Source: an uncultured Draconibacterium sp.
GTDB lineage: Bacteria; Bacteroidota; Bacteroidia; Bacteroidales; Prolixibacteraceae
Direction of reading: 5' to 3'
Assembly: GCF_963677155.1 (NCBI RefSeq)
Contig: NZ_OY781884.1
Span: 4,150,501-4,214,500, forward strand
Length of the DNA: 64,000 nucleotides
The notes under the pieces were generated by a model that saw only the letters and a list, made by a program, of their open reading frames with translations, made no database searches and was not told where the DNA came from. Position numbers and translations under genes: made by a program. Positions within the stretch are counted from its first letter, which is position 1. Every line of letters begins with the position of its first letter. Positions 1 to 9,900 of this stretch are shown here, one piece after another.

Positions 1-525
1 GATACCTTAACTCTTGGAGAGCTCCTTTCAGGGACAGTGCACAGTTCGGCCAATAGTTTTGTTGCCCCAATTACCGAATCTTTTCAGGATTTTGAAATTA
101 ACCTTAGCGATTTTGAAGCTATTGATATTGATTACTTTGTGATAATGTTTAGTGCTCTCATGAATCATTCGTGTACTAAGACACTGCCTACTGGCGATGT
201 CTTCACAAACGATCCGAATGGATATGCAGTGGTAGATGATTTAAAGTTGGTATACGACACGCCAACTTCGGTTGACGATGAATTCACAAAAAAAGATATT
301 ATTGCATTTCCAAATCCAACCACGGGTTTAATCAATTTAAAAATTAGAGAAATAGGAGTTGATGCTAACATTCAGCTATTTGACCTTATTGGAAACAAGC
401 TAATGGAGAAGTCGGCAGAAAGTGATGTGGAACAGATCGATTTAAAAAACTTTTCTTCAGGAGTTTATTTTTTGCACATTACGAAGGATATGAAAAAGAA
501 GACAATTAAAATTGTAAAACAATAG
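1..525 (+). CDS. C-terminal part of a T9SS-secreted protein (5' end outside window)
   Basis: The frame is open from the first base, so the gene starts upstream of the window and only its last 174 codons are seen. The final ~75 residues are a typical type A sorting domain of the type IX secretion system: FPNPTTGLINLKI, then an LFDLIGNKL strand, a GVYFLHI strand and a basic end, KIVKQ. In this family that domain directs export through the outer membrane and is then cleaved. The part before it, with DFEAIDIDYFVIMF and a VVDDLKLVYDTP segment just before the sorting domain, reads like the last strands of a beta-sandwich (DUF4465/PCMD-like), but I cannot name it firmly. The next gene follows 29 bp later on the same strand. 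Confidence 0.8.
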   Translation, partial: DTLTLGELLSGTVHSSANSFVAPITESFQDFEINLSDFEAIDIDYFVIMFSALMNHSCTKTLPTGDVFTNDPNGYAVVDDLKLVYDTPTSVDDEFTKKDIIAFPNPTTGLINLKIREIGVDANIQLFDLIGNKLMEKSAESDVEQIDLKNFSSGVYFLHITKDMKKKTIKIVKQ

Positions 526-554
526 GGAAGAGAGTTTGAATAAGCATTATTAAA

Positions 555-914
555 ATGAAAATTGAAAAACATACGATTAAGGACACTGATGTTGCCGAGG
601 TAATTTCAGATGATATTATAATTCAGAAAAATGAAGATGGTTTTGATTTGTTGGGAAACTTATATTACCAGGGCTTTGACAAAGTAATCATTCACGAAAA
701 AAACATAACCCCGGATTTTTTCGATTTAAAGAATAAAATGGCAGGAGAAATCCTTCAAAAATTTTCCAATTATCGGGTAAGGCTTGCAATCGTTGGAGAT
801 TTCTCAAAGTACCCGAAAAAAAGTTTGAAGGAGTTTATATACGAAAGTAACAAAGGTAAGCAGGTTAACTTTGTTTCTTCAGTAACTGAAGCCTTAAGTG
901 TATTAACAACCTAA
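555..914 (+). CDS. DUF4180 domain-containing protein
   Basis: A 119-residue soluble protein with no signal peptide or membrane segment. The opening (VAEVISDDIIIQKNEDGFDL, then LLGNLYYQGFDKVIIHEKNI) and the later RVRLAIVGDFSKY stretch are characteristic of DUF4180, a small family close to the SpoIIAA/STAS-like fold. These proteins are scattered across Bacteroidota and Firmicutes and have no assigned reaction. The length equals the usual family length, so it looks complete. It lies 29 bp after the T9SS cargo gene and ~110 bp before a hydrolase gene. Nothing in the sequence shows a shared function with either. Identification rests on family recognition; the biological role is unknown. Confidence 0.7.
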   Translation: MKIEKHTIKDTDVAEVISDDIIIQKNEDGFDLLGNLYYQGFDKVIIHEKNITPDFFDLKNKMAGEILQKFSNYRVRLAIVGDFSKYPKKSLKEFIYESNKGKQVNFVSSVTEALSVLTT

Positions 915-1023
915 TGAATAATCCCGTAACAGAGATGGATTTAAGCTCAATAATAAATAGGCTGATATTGTTGTTTTGCACAAGTTCCTAAAATTAGCCA
1001 TTAACACAAAATAGCAATTGGAA

Positions 1024-1851
1024 ATGACTAAAAAACAAACGCTTGACAAGATGGAAAAGAGCACGCAAGATACCGGCAATATTGAGTTTGAATATGTTAA
1101 CAATATTCCAATAGCATTTTGCCGTCCGGATGAAAACAGGTCTAATAATTCAATAGCAGTTTGGTTGCCCTGGCTTGGCGGCGATAAAGAAACCGGTGCG
1201 AAAGAATTGCAAAAGCTGGCTTCACACGGTTATTTTGCTATAAGTATCGATCCATGGTTACACGGAGACAGAAGTGGCGATTTGCAGGAAGATGTAAGAA
1301 CGCTTGTATTTCAGGAATTCAGAAAATACATGTGGCAGATTTTAGGCATTACAACTCTGGATGTTTTCCGGGTTATTGACTGGGCTATTGATACATTTAA
1401 ACTCAATAAAAATGTTGTAGCGAGTGGGTTATCAATGGGTGGAGATATTGCTATTGCACTTGCAGGAATTGACGCGAGGGTAAGCAGAGTAGCTGCAATT
1501 GCCGCAAGTCCCAACTGGGAAAGGCCGGGAATGACAGATGTAATGGATGCAACGAAAATTATAAATCAAGGCGATTCAACAAATTTTGGCAAATGGCTTT
1601 ATAACAAGCTAAATCCAATGACCAATCTTAATTCTTTTGCTAGGCCATTGCAGATGCATATTGAACTTGGGGAGTTGGATACACACATAAATTCGCAGTG
1701 GATGTTTGATTTTAAAAACGGTTTAAGTTGCGATTATAAAAATGCGGAACACAATATCGAAATTGTAGTTAACAAGGGGTTTAATCATATATCATTACTA
1801 CAGAACGAAGAGATTATTGATAGAGCCGTGAATTATTTAATTGGTGAGTAG
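1024..1851 (+). CDS. alpha/beta hydrolase (dienelactone hydrolase-like esterase)
   Basis: About 275 residues. The nucleophile elbow GLSMGG (Ser near residue 137) fits GxSxG. The likely acid is the Asp in ELGELDTHI and the likely base the His in GFNHIS near the C terminus, giving a Ser-Asp-His triad in the usual order. SIDPWLHGDRSGD before the elbow resembles the DxxGHGxS-like strand/loop of dienelactone-hydrolase/prolyl-oligopeptidase type esterases. No signal peptide is seen, so it is probably cytoplasmic. An upstream TTG at 1018 is in frame, but the ATG at 1024 is the simpler start. The substrate cannot be read from the sequence. Confidence 0.75.
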   Translation: MTKKQTLDKMEKSTQDTGNIEFEYVNNIPIAFCRPDENRSNNSIAVWLPWLGGDKETGAKELQKLASHGYFAISIDPWLHGDRSGDLQEDVRTLVFQEFRKYMWQILGITTLDVFRVIDWAIDTFKLNKNVVASGLSMGGDIAIALAGIDARVSRVAAIAASPNWERPGMTDVMDATKIINQGDSTNFGKWLYNKLNPMTNLNSFARPLQMHIELGELDTHINSQWMFDFKNGLSCDYKNAEHNIEIVVNKGFNHISLLQNEEIIDRAVNYLIGE

Positions 1852-1976
1852 CAAAATTTTCCATGCAGTAATTATCAATAAAATTCGTTTTTATATACTC
1901 TGTGTTTAAAATTTACAATGCAGTAAATTCAGTATAACATATTTTCGCCTACCAGAAACAAACAATACCAGAAACA

Positions 1977-2930
1977 ATGTTTAGAATGAAAATTAGCTGG
2001 GCTTTTGTAGTCCTATGCCTGCTTGTGGCTTGTAACAAAGACGATGATGGATTGGAAACAGCTCCTGTTTCAATCAACGATGATGTTTGGCAGCTTGCCT
2101 CAGAAGTAAAAAACAGCCAGAAAACGAGTTATCCGCGTACCGTAAAAGGCGATTTTGATAATGACGGAACAGAAGAAACCCTTTCACGAAACGACTTCTA
2201 TATTTTCGAAGATAACTGGGCTTTCCGCGCTTACTCTTATACTGTAACAAATGATGGCGGAGATGATGCAATTACTCTGCCAGGTCGTGCTGAACATCTT
2301 TTTGCCGGCGCTGCATCGCCTTATACCCAAAACAGCGATAGTATTTCCATTTTTCGGAAAGATTATGTAATAGTTCAAAGTGAATCTGAATTGAAGTTGA
2401 AGTCAGACAACCATGAACTTGTATTTAAAAAAGTGCAGACCATTGAACGCAACCAGGTGAAAAATGCACCTTTGGAACCGGAAAACAATGGCGACTTAGC
2501 GGCTAAAACATGGCGAATGAAACATGAAACCGGTTTTGAGGCAAAGCCAGATGTTTATTACCCCGTGGAAAAAACCGGCGATTTTGACGACGATGGAACC
2601 GATGAAACCATCGAAAGAGATGATTACTATGTTTTTGATATTCCCTGGTGTTATACCGCTTATATTTCAACAGTTATTGAAGATGAGGGAAGTGATACAT
2701 CGAGCCTTCCAGGTAACAATGGAGTGTTACAAATTAAGCATATCAACTATTTTGTTTTTAACGCAACACGCGATAGTATGTATTTTAATGGGAATGGCTA
2801 CGCCTATTTTAACGATGGAGAAAATATAATACTTCGGCGAGGCAACTACGAAGCAATGTTTGAACATGTTCCGGATATTTCTCCTATTGATGTGAGTTCC
2901 CTTTACGACGAAGATGGAGACCTTTGGTAG
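1977..2930 (+). CDS. lipoprotein with two duplicated Asp-rich domains
   Basis: The N terminus is a lipoprotein signal: a short basic start, a hydrophobic stretch, then LLVACNKDDDG, where the Cys would be lipidated. The acidic residues after the Cys suit surface export in Bacteroidota. The mature part holds two similar halves, each beginning with a GDFDxDGTxET motif (GDFDNDGTEET and GDFDDDGTDET), followed by an aromatic-rich strand and a Thr/Ser-Leu-Pro-Gly turn. The DxDxDG-like spacing suggests calcium binding, but this is inferred. I do not recognise a named family. An in-frame ATG at 1986 is an alternative start and would leave a similar signal peptide. Confidence 0.7.
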   Translation: MFRMKISWAFVVLCLLVACNKDDDGLETAPVSINDDVWQLASEVKNSQKTSYPRTVKGDFDNDGTEETLSRNDFYIFEDNWAFRAYSYTVTNDGGDDAITLPGRAEHLFAGAASPYTQNSDSISIFRKDYVIVQSESELKLKSDNHELVFKKVQTIERNQVKNAPLEPENNGDLAAKTWRMKHETGFEAKPDVYYPVEKTGDFDDDGTDETIERDDYYVFDIPWCYTAYISTVIEDEGSDTSSLPGNNGVLQIKHINYFVFNATRDSMYFNGNGYAYFNDGENIILRRGNYEAMFEHVPDISPIDVSSLYDEDGDLW

Positions 2931-3001
2931 TCAATCATAGAATTCAGTACTGTTGAAATTGAAGATAGATGTTGCAAATCTTTCATAAACAAAACCCTTT
3001 C

Positions 3002-3742
3002 ATGAAAAAAGTAAAATCAATAATTCTATTCTTAGTAATAATTCAATCAACTGTTTTTGCTGAAGAGAAAACTGACTCGGTAAAAATCAGTCCTTTTGTA
3101 AAAAAGGAAGTTGTTCGGCGTAGTGTATTACCTCTTTCGCTAATGGCAACCGGGGCTGTTATTAGTGGAAGTCGTTTTGAAAAGAACATAAAAAAGAAAC
3201 TTCGCGATGGCGAGGGAGTAATTGATTATGCCATTCCGATAGACGACCTTATGCAGTATTTCCCAATTGCTCAGCTTTATGTTGCCGATTTTTTAGGGGT
3301 TAAAGCTAAAAACCATTGGTTCGATCAAACCAAATATTTAATTATTTCAAACGTGATTACTGCTGCATTGACACACGGCGCAAAGTTTGCGATTAATAAA
3401 GAGCGACCCAATGGAGCAAGTTATGCGTTTCCATCCGGTCATTCTTCGTTTTCGTTTGCCAATGCAACGGTTTTGTACGAAGAATTTCACGACGCGGCAC
3501 CTGGATTTGCTTCCAGTGGTTATATTTTAACTTCAATGGTTGGCTCGCTTCGGGTAATAAACAACAAACATTGGGTTTCGGATGTGCTGGCTGGTGCCGG
3601 ATTGGGAATTTTGGTTACCCGATTGGTTTATTCCTGGGAACCCTTAAAAAACTGGAATCCCTGCAAAAAAATGGAGGATGTAACATTTATTCCTTCATTT
3701 GATACGTCAGGAGGCTCATTTACTTTTGTTTACCGGTTTTAA
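3002..3742 (+). CDS. PAP2-family (type 2 phosphatidic acid) phosphatase, exported
   Basis: All three PAP2 signature blocks are present: KFAINKERPNG (KxxxxxxRP), the PSGHSS block carrying the catalytic-site His, and RVINNKHWVSD (RxxxxxHxxxD). The active site therefore looks intact. The family removes phosphate from lipid or isoprenoid phosphates at membranes. A signal peptide (MKKVKSIILFL...VFA) precedes the domain, so it probably acts in the periplasm or at the outer membrane. The C terminus, ending TFVYRF with a terminal aromatic, resembles outer-membrane anchored proteins. A start at 2969 is possible, but the ATG at 3002 puts the signal peptide directly at the N terminus. Confidence 0.85.
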   Translation: MKKVKSIILFLVIIQSTVFAEEKTDSVKISPFVKKEVVRRSVLPLSLMATGAVISGSRFEKNIKKKLRDGEGVIDYAIPIDDLMQYFPIAQLYVADFLGVKAKNHWFDQTKYLIISNVITAALTHGAKFAINKERPNGASYAFPSGHSSFSFANATVLYEEFHDAAPGFASSGYILTSMVGSLRVINNKHWVSDVLAGAGLGILVTRLVYSWEPLKNWNPCKKMEDVTFIPSFDTSGGSFTFVYRF

Positions 3743-3756
3743 AATAACGTAATTAG

Positions 3757-3816
3757 CGCATTGATTAAAAACAGCTAAATGTAGTTGTGCTGTGAGCTGT
3801 TTAACCAATGCGTTTT
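3757..3816. terminator. hairpin between convergent genes
   Basis: CGCATTG at about 3758 pairs with CAATGCG ending at 3812, and AACAGCT pairs with AGCTGTTT on the inner part. TTTT follows directly. It sits between the end of the PAP2 gene and the end of the acetyltransferase gene on the opposite strand, so it could stop transcription from the left. The stem is imperfect. Confidence 0.55.
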
Positions 3817-3830
3817 ACTCTGTTTGTTAT

Positions 3831-4379
3831 TTATTCAACTTCTTCGTTTATACATACAAAGTGAAGATGATCTTCCCATTTTCCATTTATTTTTAAATAC
3901 TTTTTGCTTAATCCTTCCTCTACAAATCCGAGTTTTTTAACAACTCGCACAGATGCCAGGTTGTGGGGAATAATATTGGCTTCAATCCGGTGTAACTTAT
4001 ACTCTTTGAAAGCTATTTCTACCAGTTTCTTCAAAGCTTCAGTTATTTTGCCTTTGTTAATTTCTGACTTATCCGATTTATACCCCAGGTAGCACGATAG
4101 GAAAGGCCCATAAACAATGTTGGTTAATGCCACGTTGCCAATAATTCGTTCTTCGCCTTTATTAAAAAGATATAGACTTAGACCGGTTTTATTCTCAAAG
4201 GATTTGTTTTCGTTGTTAATAATATTTTTTATAGACGTTTCAGCGAAATAGCTTTCATCACGAAGCGGCTCCCATTCTTGAAGGAAATCTTTGTTGCGCT
4301 GCAAATAATCAGATAGTAGGGGAAATTCTTCATCCTTGAGTCTTCGCAATAGTAACCTGTTCGTTGTATATTTTTCCAT
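3831..4379 (-). CDS. GNAT family N-acetyltransferase (RimJ/RimL type)
   Basis: 182 residues, full length for the RimJ/RimL branch. It opens with TTNRLLLRRLKDEEFPLL, the typical first strand/helix. A central strand reads ERIIGNVALTNIV, and the C-terminal half has HRIEANIIPHNLASVRVVKK followed by LGFVEEG. That order matches the family's acetyl-CoA binding and substrate-loop segments: N-x-x-S-x-x-V-x-x-K-L-G-F-x-x-E-G. Members transfer acetyl from acetyl-CoA to protein N termini or small amines; the substrate here is unknown. It is monocistronic and convergent with the PAP2 gene. Confidence 0.85.
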   Translation of the reverse strand: MEKYTTNRLLLRRLKDEEFPLLSDYLQRNKDFLQEWEPLRDESYFAETSIKNIINNENKSFENKTGLSLYLFNKGEERIIGNVALTNIVYGPFLSCYLGYKSDKSEINKGKITEALKKLVEIAFKEYKLHRIEANIIPHNLASVRVVKKLGFVEEGLSKKYLKINGKWEDHLHFVCINEEVE

Positions 4380-5037
4380 GTGGTTAAGTATTAATATTAT
4401 CGTATCGCCATAATAAGTTCCGTTTGTTTAAGATTTACAATTTGGTTCGTTGACGCTTCTGTAGATTTGTTGTAAGACATAAAATAAGTACGACAATTTT
4501 ATAACAAAACATCCAGAAAGTTAAACCCTCTGGGGTAAAAAACGGACATGAATAAATATTTAATCCAAAATGAGCGTATGCACTTGCGTTCTCCCAATAT
4601 TAATGTCTGCTTCATAGTATTGCTTGAAGGCACATTTTCAAAAACAAAAATTGAAGCAGTTTTTCAGTGAGCCTGTTTAAAGCATTCTTTCTTAATAATG
4701 TATTGATGTACAATTAAAAAAGGGGTGGAAAAAATCAGCACTATTTTTCTTAGGGAAGACGATTTTGTGTTTGTAATAGCTTTAAGATGATTGTTTTGTA
4801 GATGTTTTGGAGTTTTGTATCAGGTAAAGTCTCTCGCTTTTTTCAATAAAGTTATCAATAGGTGGAAATTGCCTGATACTAAGAAAATCTCTACTGATAT
4901 TTTGAGCGTGTAACAATGGGAAATTGAAAAGAGGAATACCATTTCAACAAATAAACTCTGTATTAATACCAAGAAAACTTTGCTTATAGTTAAATTTAAA
5001 TTAATACTTTTGAATTCTATCTAACTAATTTTTTGAG
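4380..5037. other. 658-bp intergenic region before the sugar-utilisation locus
   Basis: AT-rich DNA without a convincing open frame on either strand. It separates the divergent GNAT gene from the sigma-factor gene. Its right end carries the sigma-gene promoter listed separately. I see no RNA gene or strong hairpin in the rest. Confidence 0.6.
4980..5012 (+). promoter_or_regulatory. Bacteroidota-type promoter of the ECF sigma gene
   Basis: TTG at 4980-4982 is followed after 22 bases by TACTTTTG at 5005-5012, an exact match to the TAnnTTTG -7 element of the primary sigma factor in Bacteroidota. Spacing is within the usual range. Transcription would start near 5018-5020, about 20 bp before the ATG at 5038. 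Confidence 0.6.
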
Positions 5038-5616
5038 ATGAGCTATTCGAATATTGAACTTGTAAAACTCCTGAAGAAAGGGGATATAACAGCGTTTGAT
5101 ATCATCTATAAAAAGTATTCAAGGAGATTATATGGCTTTGTTTTTGGCTATGTAAAACAGGAAACAGATACTGAAGAAATTGTTCAGGAAGTATTTCTAA
5201 AAATATGGAAGAGTCGAAATAAAATTAATGTTTACTCATCTTTTGAGTCTTTTCTGTTTACAGTTGCTCATAATGCAACAGTAAATGTACTTAAAAAGCG
5301 AGCAATCGAACAAAAATACGTAGATCACGTAAAATCGCTGCAACAAATAGATAATACCTACGAACTTACCGATGAAATTCAGTATAAGGAGTTAGTGGCA
5401 AAGTATCAGGATTTATTAAAAGAATTATCCCCTCGTCAAAAAGAGATTTTTCATCTAAGCCGTGAAGAGGGATTAAGTCACAAAGAAATAGCCGAAAAGT
5501 TAGGCATTTCAACAAATACTGTAAAAAATCACTTGGTCGCTACAATTTCTTTCTTAAAAAAAAGGATTGATAATGGCTTGATAATTAGTGGACTATTTGT
5601 TTGTTTGTTCCTGTAG
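5038..5616 (+). CDS. ECF RNA polymerase sigma-70 factor (FecI-like, Bacteroidetes family)
   Basis: 192 residues with sigma region 2 at the N-terminal half (FDIIYKKYSRRLYGFVFGYV, then TEEIVQEVFLKIWKSR) and region 4 at the C-terminal half (LSPRQKEIFHLSREEGLSHK, then EIAEKLGISTNTVKNHLV, the helix-turn-helix). This is the architecture of Bacteroidetes family-1 ECF factors that act with a FecR anti-sigma and a SusC-type receptor carrying an STN domain. It is followed 134 bp later by exactly such a FecR gene and then by SusC, so it most likely turns on the SusC/D genes in response to a glycan. A hydrophobic C-terminal tail (GLIISGLFVCLFL) is common in this group. Confidence 0.92.
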   Translation: MSYSNIELVKLLKKGDITAFDIIYKKYSRRLYGFVFGYVKQETDTEEIVQEVFLKIWKSRNKINVYSSFESFLFTVAHNATVNVLKKRAIEQKYVDHVKSLQQIDNTYELTDEIQYKELVAKYQDLLKELSPRQKEIFHLSREEGLSHKEIAEKLGISTNTVKNHLVATISFLKKRIDNGLIISGLFVCLFL

Positions 5617-5750
5617 CAAAAAAAAGTCATTTTTTTATTAGTCCTTTTTCTTCTACTCGTTGTATAACTTGTAAAACATCTTAGAATTAAATAGATTCGT
5701 TTTTTTAGCCTCAGTATATTGAGGCTTCGTTACTGAAGTTGAAGTAGAAA

Positions 5751-6809
5751 ATGACAAAAGAACTGCTGGAAAAATATTTGAATAACTGTTGTACTTCACA
5801 AGAAGTTGACGAAGTTATGTACTGGGTGGAGCAACAATCTTTTTTTAGTGAAAGTAAAAAGCTTGGAAAGATTGTTTGGGAGCAATATAAGGAAGAAGAC
5901 GACGGTATTGTTTCCGAAGAGAGGCTCGATACACTTCTCGACAAAATTCATCATAAACTAAATGTTGAGGAGTCTCGCATCTATCAATTGAAAAATAACA
6001 GATTTCTGAGGTTCCTCTCAAAAGCAGCTGCTGTTCTGTTAATTCCGGTTTTGGGAATTTTGTTTTTTACACTTACCGAAAATAGCAAATTAACAAATCA
6101 GATAGCAACGGTTTCAGTTGACTCCTTAGAAGTGATAGCACCTATTGGATCAAGAACGGTTGTAGAATTATCAGATGGATCAGTGGTTCATCTAAATTAT
6201 GGTAGCCGGATTAAATATCCACAGAATTTTTTGGGAAAAACCCGTGGAGTTACTTTAACTGGTGAAGGTTATTTCGAAGTGGCCCATAATCCGGATAAGC
6301 CATTTGTTGTTAGCACCGGACAAATTGAGGTGAAAGCACTCGGAACTATTTTTAATGTTAATGCATACCCTGAAAACAATGATATTGCGACCACCCTTGT
6401 TGAGGGAAAAGTATTGGTGGACGAAGTGAAAACAAATGGGAGTATGGAAACGCTAAAAGAAATGCATCCGGGGCAGCGTGTAGTATATAACAAGAATACA
6501 GGTAGCGTAAAATCAAGTACTGAGCAAGTTGATAAATATATAGCATGGAAAGATGGAAAACTGGTTTTTGATAATGAAACAATAGACCATGTTGCCCAAC
6601 GCCTGAGTTTAATGTTTAATGTTGAAATACTGATTGATCAAGAGGTTGAGAATTATAAATTAACCGTAACATTTGTAGATGAACCGCTTTTCCAAATACT
6701 GGAATTACTAACCGTTGCAACACCAATTACTTATAGAACTTTGCCGCGAACGAAAAATCCGGACGGAACGTTTTCGAAACAGAAGATATTAATTGAACGT
6801 AGAAAATAA
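5751..6809 (+). CDS. FecR-family anti-sigma factor
   Basis: 352 residues. The cytoplasmic N-terminal part (residues 1-~83) would bind the sigma factor. One membrane segment follows (about 86-108, FLSKAAAVLLIPVLGILFF). The periplasmic FecR domain covers roughly 125-225 (IAPIGSRTVVELSDGSVVHL, GEGYFEVAHNPDKPFVVST). A DUF4974-like C-terminal domain (KDGKLVFDNETIDHVAQRLS onward) covers about 265-345 and would contact the STN domain of SusC. By family knowledge it holds the sigma factor inactive until SusC binds its ligand. The gene lies between the sigma and susC genes, as usual for such signalling units. Confidence 0.92.
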   Translation: MTKELLEKYLNNCCTSQEVDEVMYWVEQQSFFSESKKLGKIVWEQYKEEDDGIVSEERLDTLLDKIHHKLNVEESRIYQLKNNRFLRFLSKAAAVLLIPVLGILFFTLTENSKLTNQIATVSVDSLEVIAPIGSRTVVELSDGSVVHLNYGSRIKYPQNFLGKTRGVTLTGEGYFEVAHNPDKPFVVSTGQIEVKALGTIFNVNAYPENNDIATTLVEGKVLVDEVKTNGSMETLKEMHPGQRVVYNKNTGSVKSSTEQVDKYIAWKDGKLVFDNETIDHVAQRLSLMFNVEILIDQEVENYKLTVTFVDEPLFQILELLTVATPITYRTLPRTKNPDGTFSKQKILIERRK

Positions 6810-6871
6810 CACTAATCAATATTAACTAAAATTAACAATGCCAATGAATAAAACTATTTTTTAAAACAACA

Positions 6872-6935
6872 GGGAAATGCTACCAACATTTCCCCGGAGA
6901 TTCTAAAACTACCCTGTACTACTCATTTTACAGGG
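6872..6935 (+). promoter_or_regulatory. two tandem hairpins in the susC leader
   Basis: First stem: GGGAAATG (6872-6879) pairs with CATTTCCC (6887-6894) across a 7-nt loop. Second stem: CCCTGTA (6912-6918) pairs with TACAGGG (6929-6935) across a 10-nt loop. Both are perfect and lie in the 153-bp fecR-susC gap. Neither is followed by a T-run, so they look more like leader structure (mRNA stability or an attenuator target) than terminators. The role is inferred. Confidence 0.4.
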
Positions 6936-6962
6936 CAATTCTAACTATAACAATACAAAAGT

Positions 6963-9900
6963 ATGAAAAAAAATTTCTGTTTTGACCGGGAATGGGAACT
7001 TTCCGGGCTAATTAAACTATTAAAACTTATGAAACTAACAGTTTTTCTGATATTGATTTCGGTGGCTGGAGTTTTTGCCAATAAAAGTTACTCGCAGAGT
7101 AAAATGCTAAATTTGAACATGCGTGGAGCCACTGTTAAAGAGGTGCTTAAGAATATTGAAGAACAAAGTGAATTTTACTTTTTGTACAGTGAAGACCTTA
7201 TTGATATAGAGCGAAATGTTAATGTTAACATTGAAAACAAGAATATTCAAGAGGTTTTGACTTTGATATTTGACGGGACTGATGTCGATTATTCTATACG
7301 CGACCGCATTATTGTGTTATCAACTCCTGAAATGCTTAAAAATGAATTAGATGCATTACAACAAAAATCTGTTAGAGGTAATGTTACCGACGTAGGTAGA
7401 GAGCCTTTGCCGGGTGTAACAGTGGTTGTTAAAGGAACAACCAATGGTACCATTACTGATTTTGAAGGGAACTATACCATTGCAGATATTCCTGACGGAG
7501 CTGTACTCCAGTTCTCATTTGTTGGAATGAAATCTCAGGAAATTGTGGTTGGTAATCAAGCAGTAGTCAATATTACTTTAGAAGAAGAAACCATTGGTTT
7601 GGAAGAAGTAGTTGCCATTGGTTATGGTATTCAAAAAAAATCTGATGTTGTTGGATCAATCTCTTCAGTAAACTCAGATGACCTTGAGAATCGTACAGTA
7701 ACAAATGTGAATCAGGCTCTTCAGGGAAAAGCTGCAGGAGTTCAGATGATTAGTGCATCAGCATCACCCGGAGCAGAATCGAGTATTCGTATACGCGGTT
7801 ATTCTTCCAACGCCAGTTCTGATCCGCTTTATGTTGTTGATGGTGTTCGTGTTAGCAGTATTAATAACATCGATCCGAACGATATTGAATCGATGGAGAT
7901 ATTAAAAGACGCTGCATCTGCTGCTATTTATGGTGCAGAGGCAGGAAACGGAGTTGTATTAATCACAACAAAAAAAGGAGAGCTCGGCGATGGTAAAATT
8001 TCCTATAATTTCAAATATGTAATTCAGTCGTTAGCAAAAAAGGCTGAGGTGATGAATGCCAATCAATATTTAGATTATATGGTAAAAAGTAATGCATTCG
8101 ATCAATCTAAAGCTGATAAATGGGACGGAACAGATACAAACTGGAGCGATGTTTTATTTGAAGCATCTCCGATGCAACAACATGGAGTTAGTTTTCAGAA
8201 AGGATCTGGAAAAGGATCATTGTATGCCTCGTTCAATTACCTGGATAACGATGGTATTGTGCGGGGTGATAAAGATACTTATCGCCGAATTACCGGTAAT
8301 GTTAATGTTGATTATGACATAAAAGACTGGTTGAATTTTACATCGAGTAACCTGATTACCTATACTACCCGCAGTAAAGTGGCAGAGAATGATGAGTATA
8401 CTTCGGTTTTGAGGGCTGCGCTATCGTTAGATCCTTTAACTCCAAATATTTATCCTGCAGATAACTTACCTTCATGGATGCAATCACTTGTAGATGCTAA
8501 TTATAAGTTAGTTCAAGATAGTAATGGTGATTATTATTCTATCTCAGACTATTTGGCAGGAGCTGATGATATAAATCCGAACATATTGATTTATAGTGGT
8601 TATACTAAAAACAGAGAACAATATATACAAGGTAACACAGCGCTAAATATCAAACCGATTGAAGGATTAACAATAACCTCAAGATTAGGATATCGATTGG
8701 GAGCAAACAATATTTATAGTTACCAATCTGGTTATTATGCAACTGCTACCAAAAATCAGGACAAGGCAAGTGTCGAATCAACGGTTAGAAGTACACAATA
8801 CTATCAGGTCGAGAATTTTGCAAATTACATCAAAAGTATTGATAATCATAATTTTGTTTTGATGGCAGGTTCTTCTTATTCAAGTATGAGAGATAACTAC
8901 GCAACAACCGGAGGTTTAGGGTTACAGTTTGACAGTGACCGCTATGCTTATCCTGATTATTTATCGCCGAGTGCAACCGAATTGATAACAGATGGAGATG
9001 ACCTGGTAACCAAAAAACTATCATATTTTGGACGCTTGACCTATGATTTTGATAATAAATATGTGCTTCAGGCAAGTATGCGTGCTGATGCTGCCGATTT
9101 ATCGATTTTACCAGAGTCTCAGCGTTGGGGGTATTTTCCTGCTGTGTCTGTGGGGTGGAGAATTTCACGAGAAAATTGGTTTTTGCAAAATGACGACCTT
9201 ATATCAAACATGAAATTACGCGCCAGCTGGGGGCAAAATGGATCAATTGCAGGATTAAGAAATTTTGCATATGCAAAAGTAATTGTAAACAGTGGCGCAT
9301 ATTCATTTGATGCTAATAATCCTAGTTATACAGCGGGCTCAGTACCATCCGCTACCGGAAACGACAATTTGAAATGGGAAACATCGGAGCAAATGAATAT
9401 TGGACTTGATATGTATATGTTGAAGAGTAAACTAACGTTCTCGGCAGACTACTATGTAAAGAAAACGAAAGACCTGATCGTTTCCGGGACAAATCCAACG
9501 TTAACAATTGGAAACACGGTTTCTCCGGTTAATGCAGGAAATGTTGAGAATAAAGGTTTTGAATTTAGTTTAGGCTGGAGAGACGAAATAGGTAAATTTA
9601 AATACAATATTGCTGCAAATTTAGCTACTTTAAAAAACGAAGTTACTTATTTAGATCCTACCATCGACCGTATTGCAGGTTTTGAATATAATAGGGCAAC
9701 GGTTACCGCCTTCGAAAAAGGCTATCCAATATGGTATTTTAGAGGATATCAGGTTGATCATATCGATCAGACAACAGGAAATCCATTATATGTAAAAGCT
9801 GATGGTTCGTTAACCGATATTCCAAGCCCTGATGACATGACTATGATTGGATCAGGTATTCCGGATATTACTTATGGTTTAACTCTTAATCTTTCTTATA

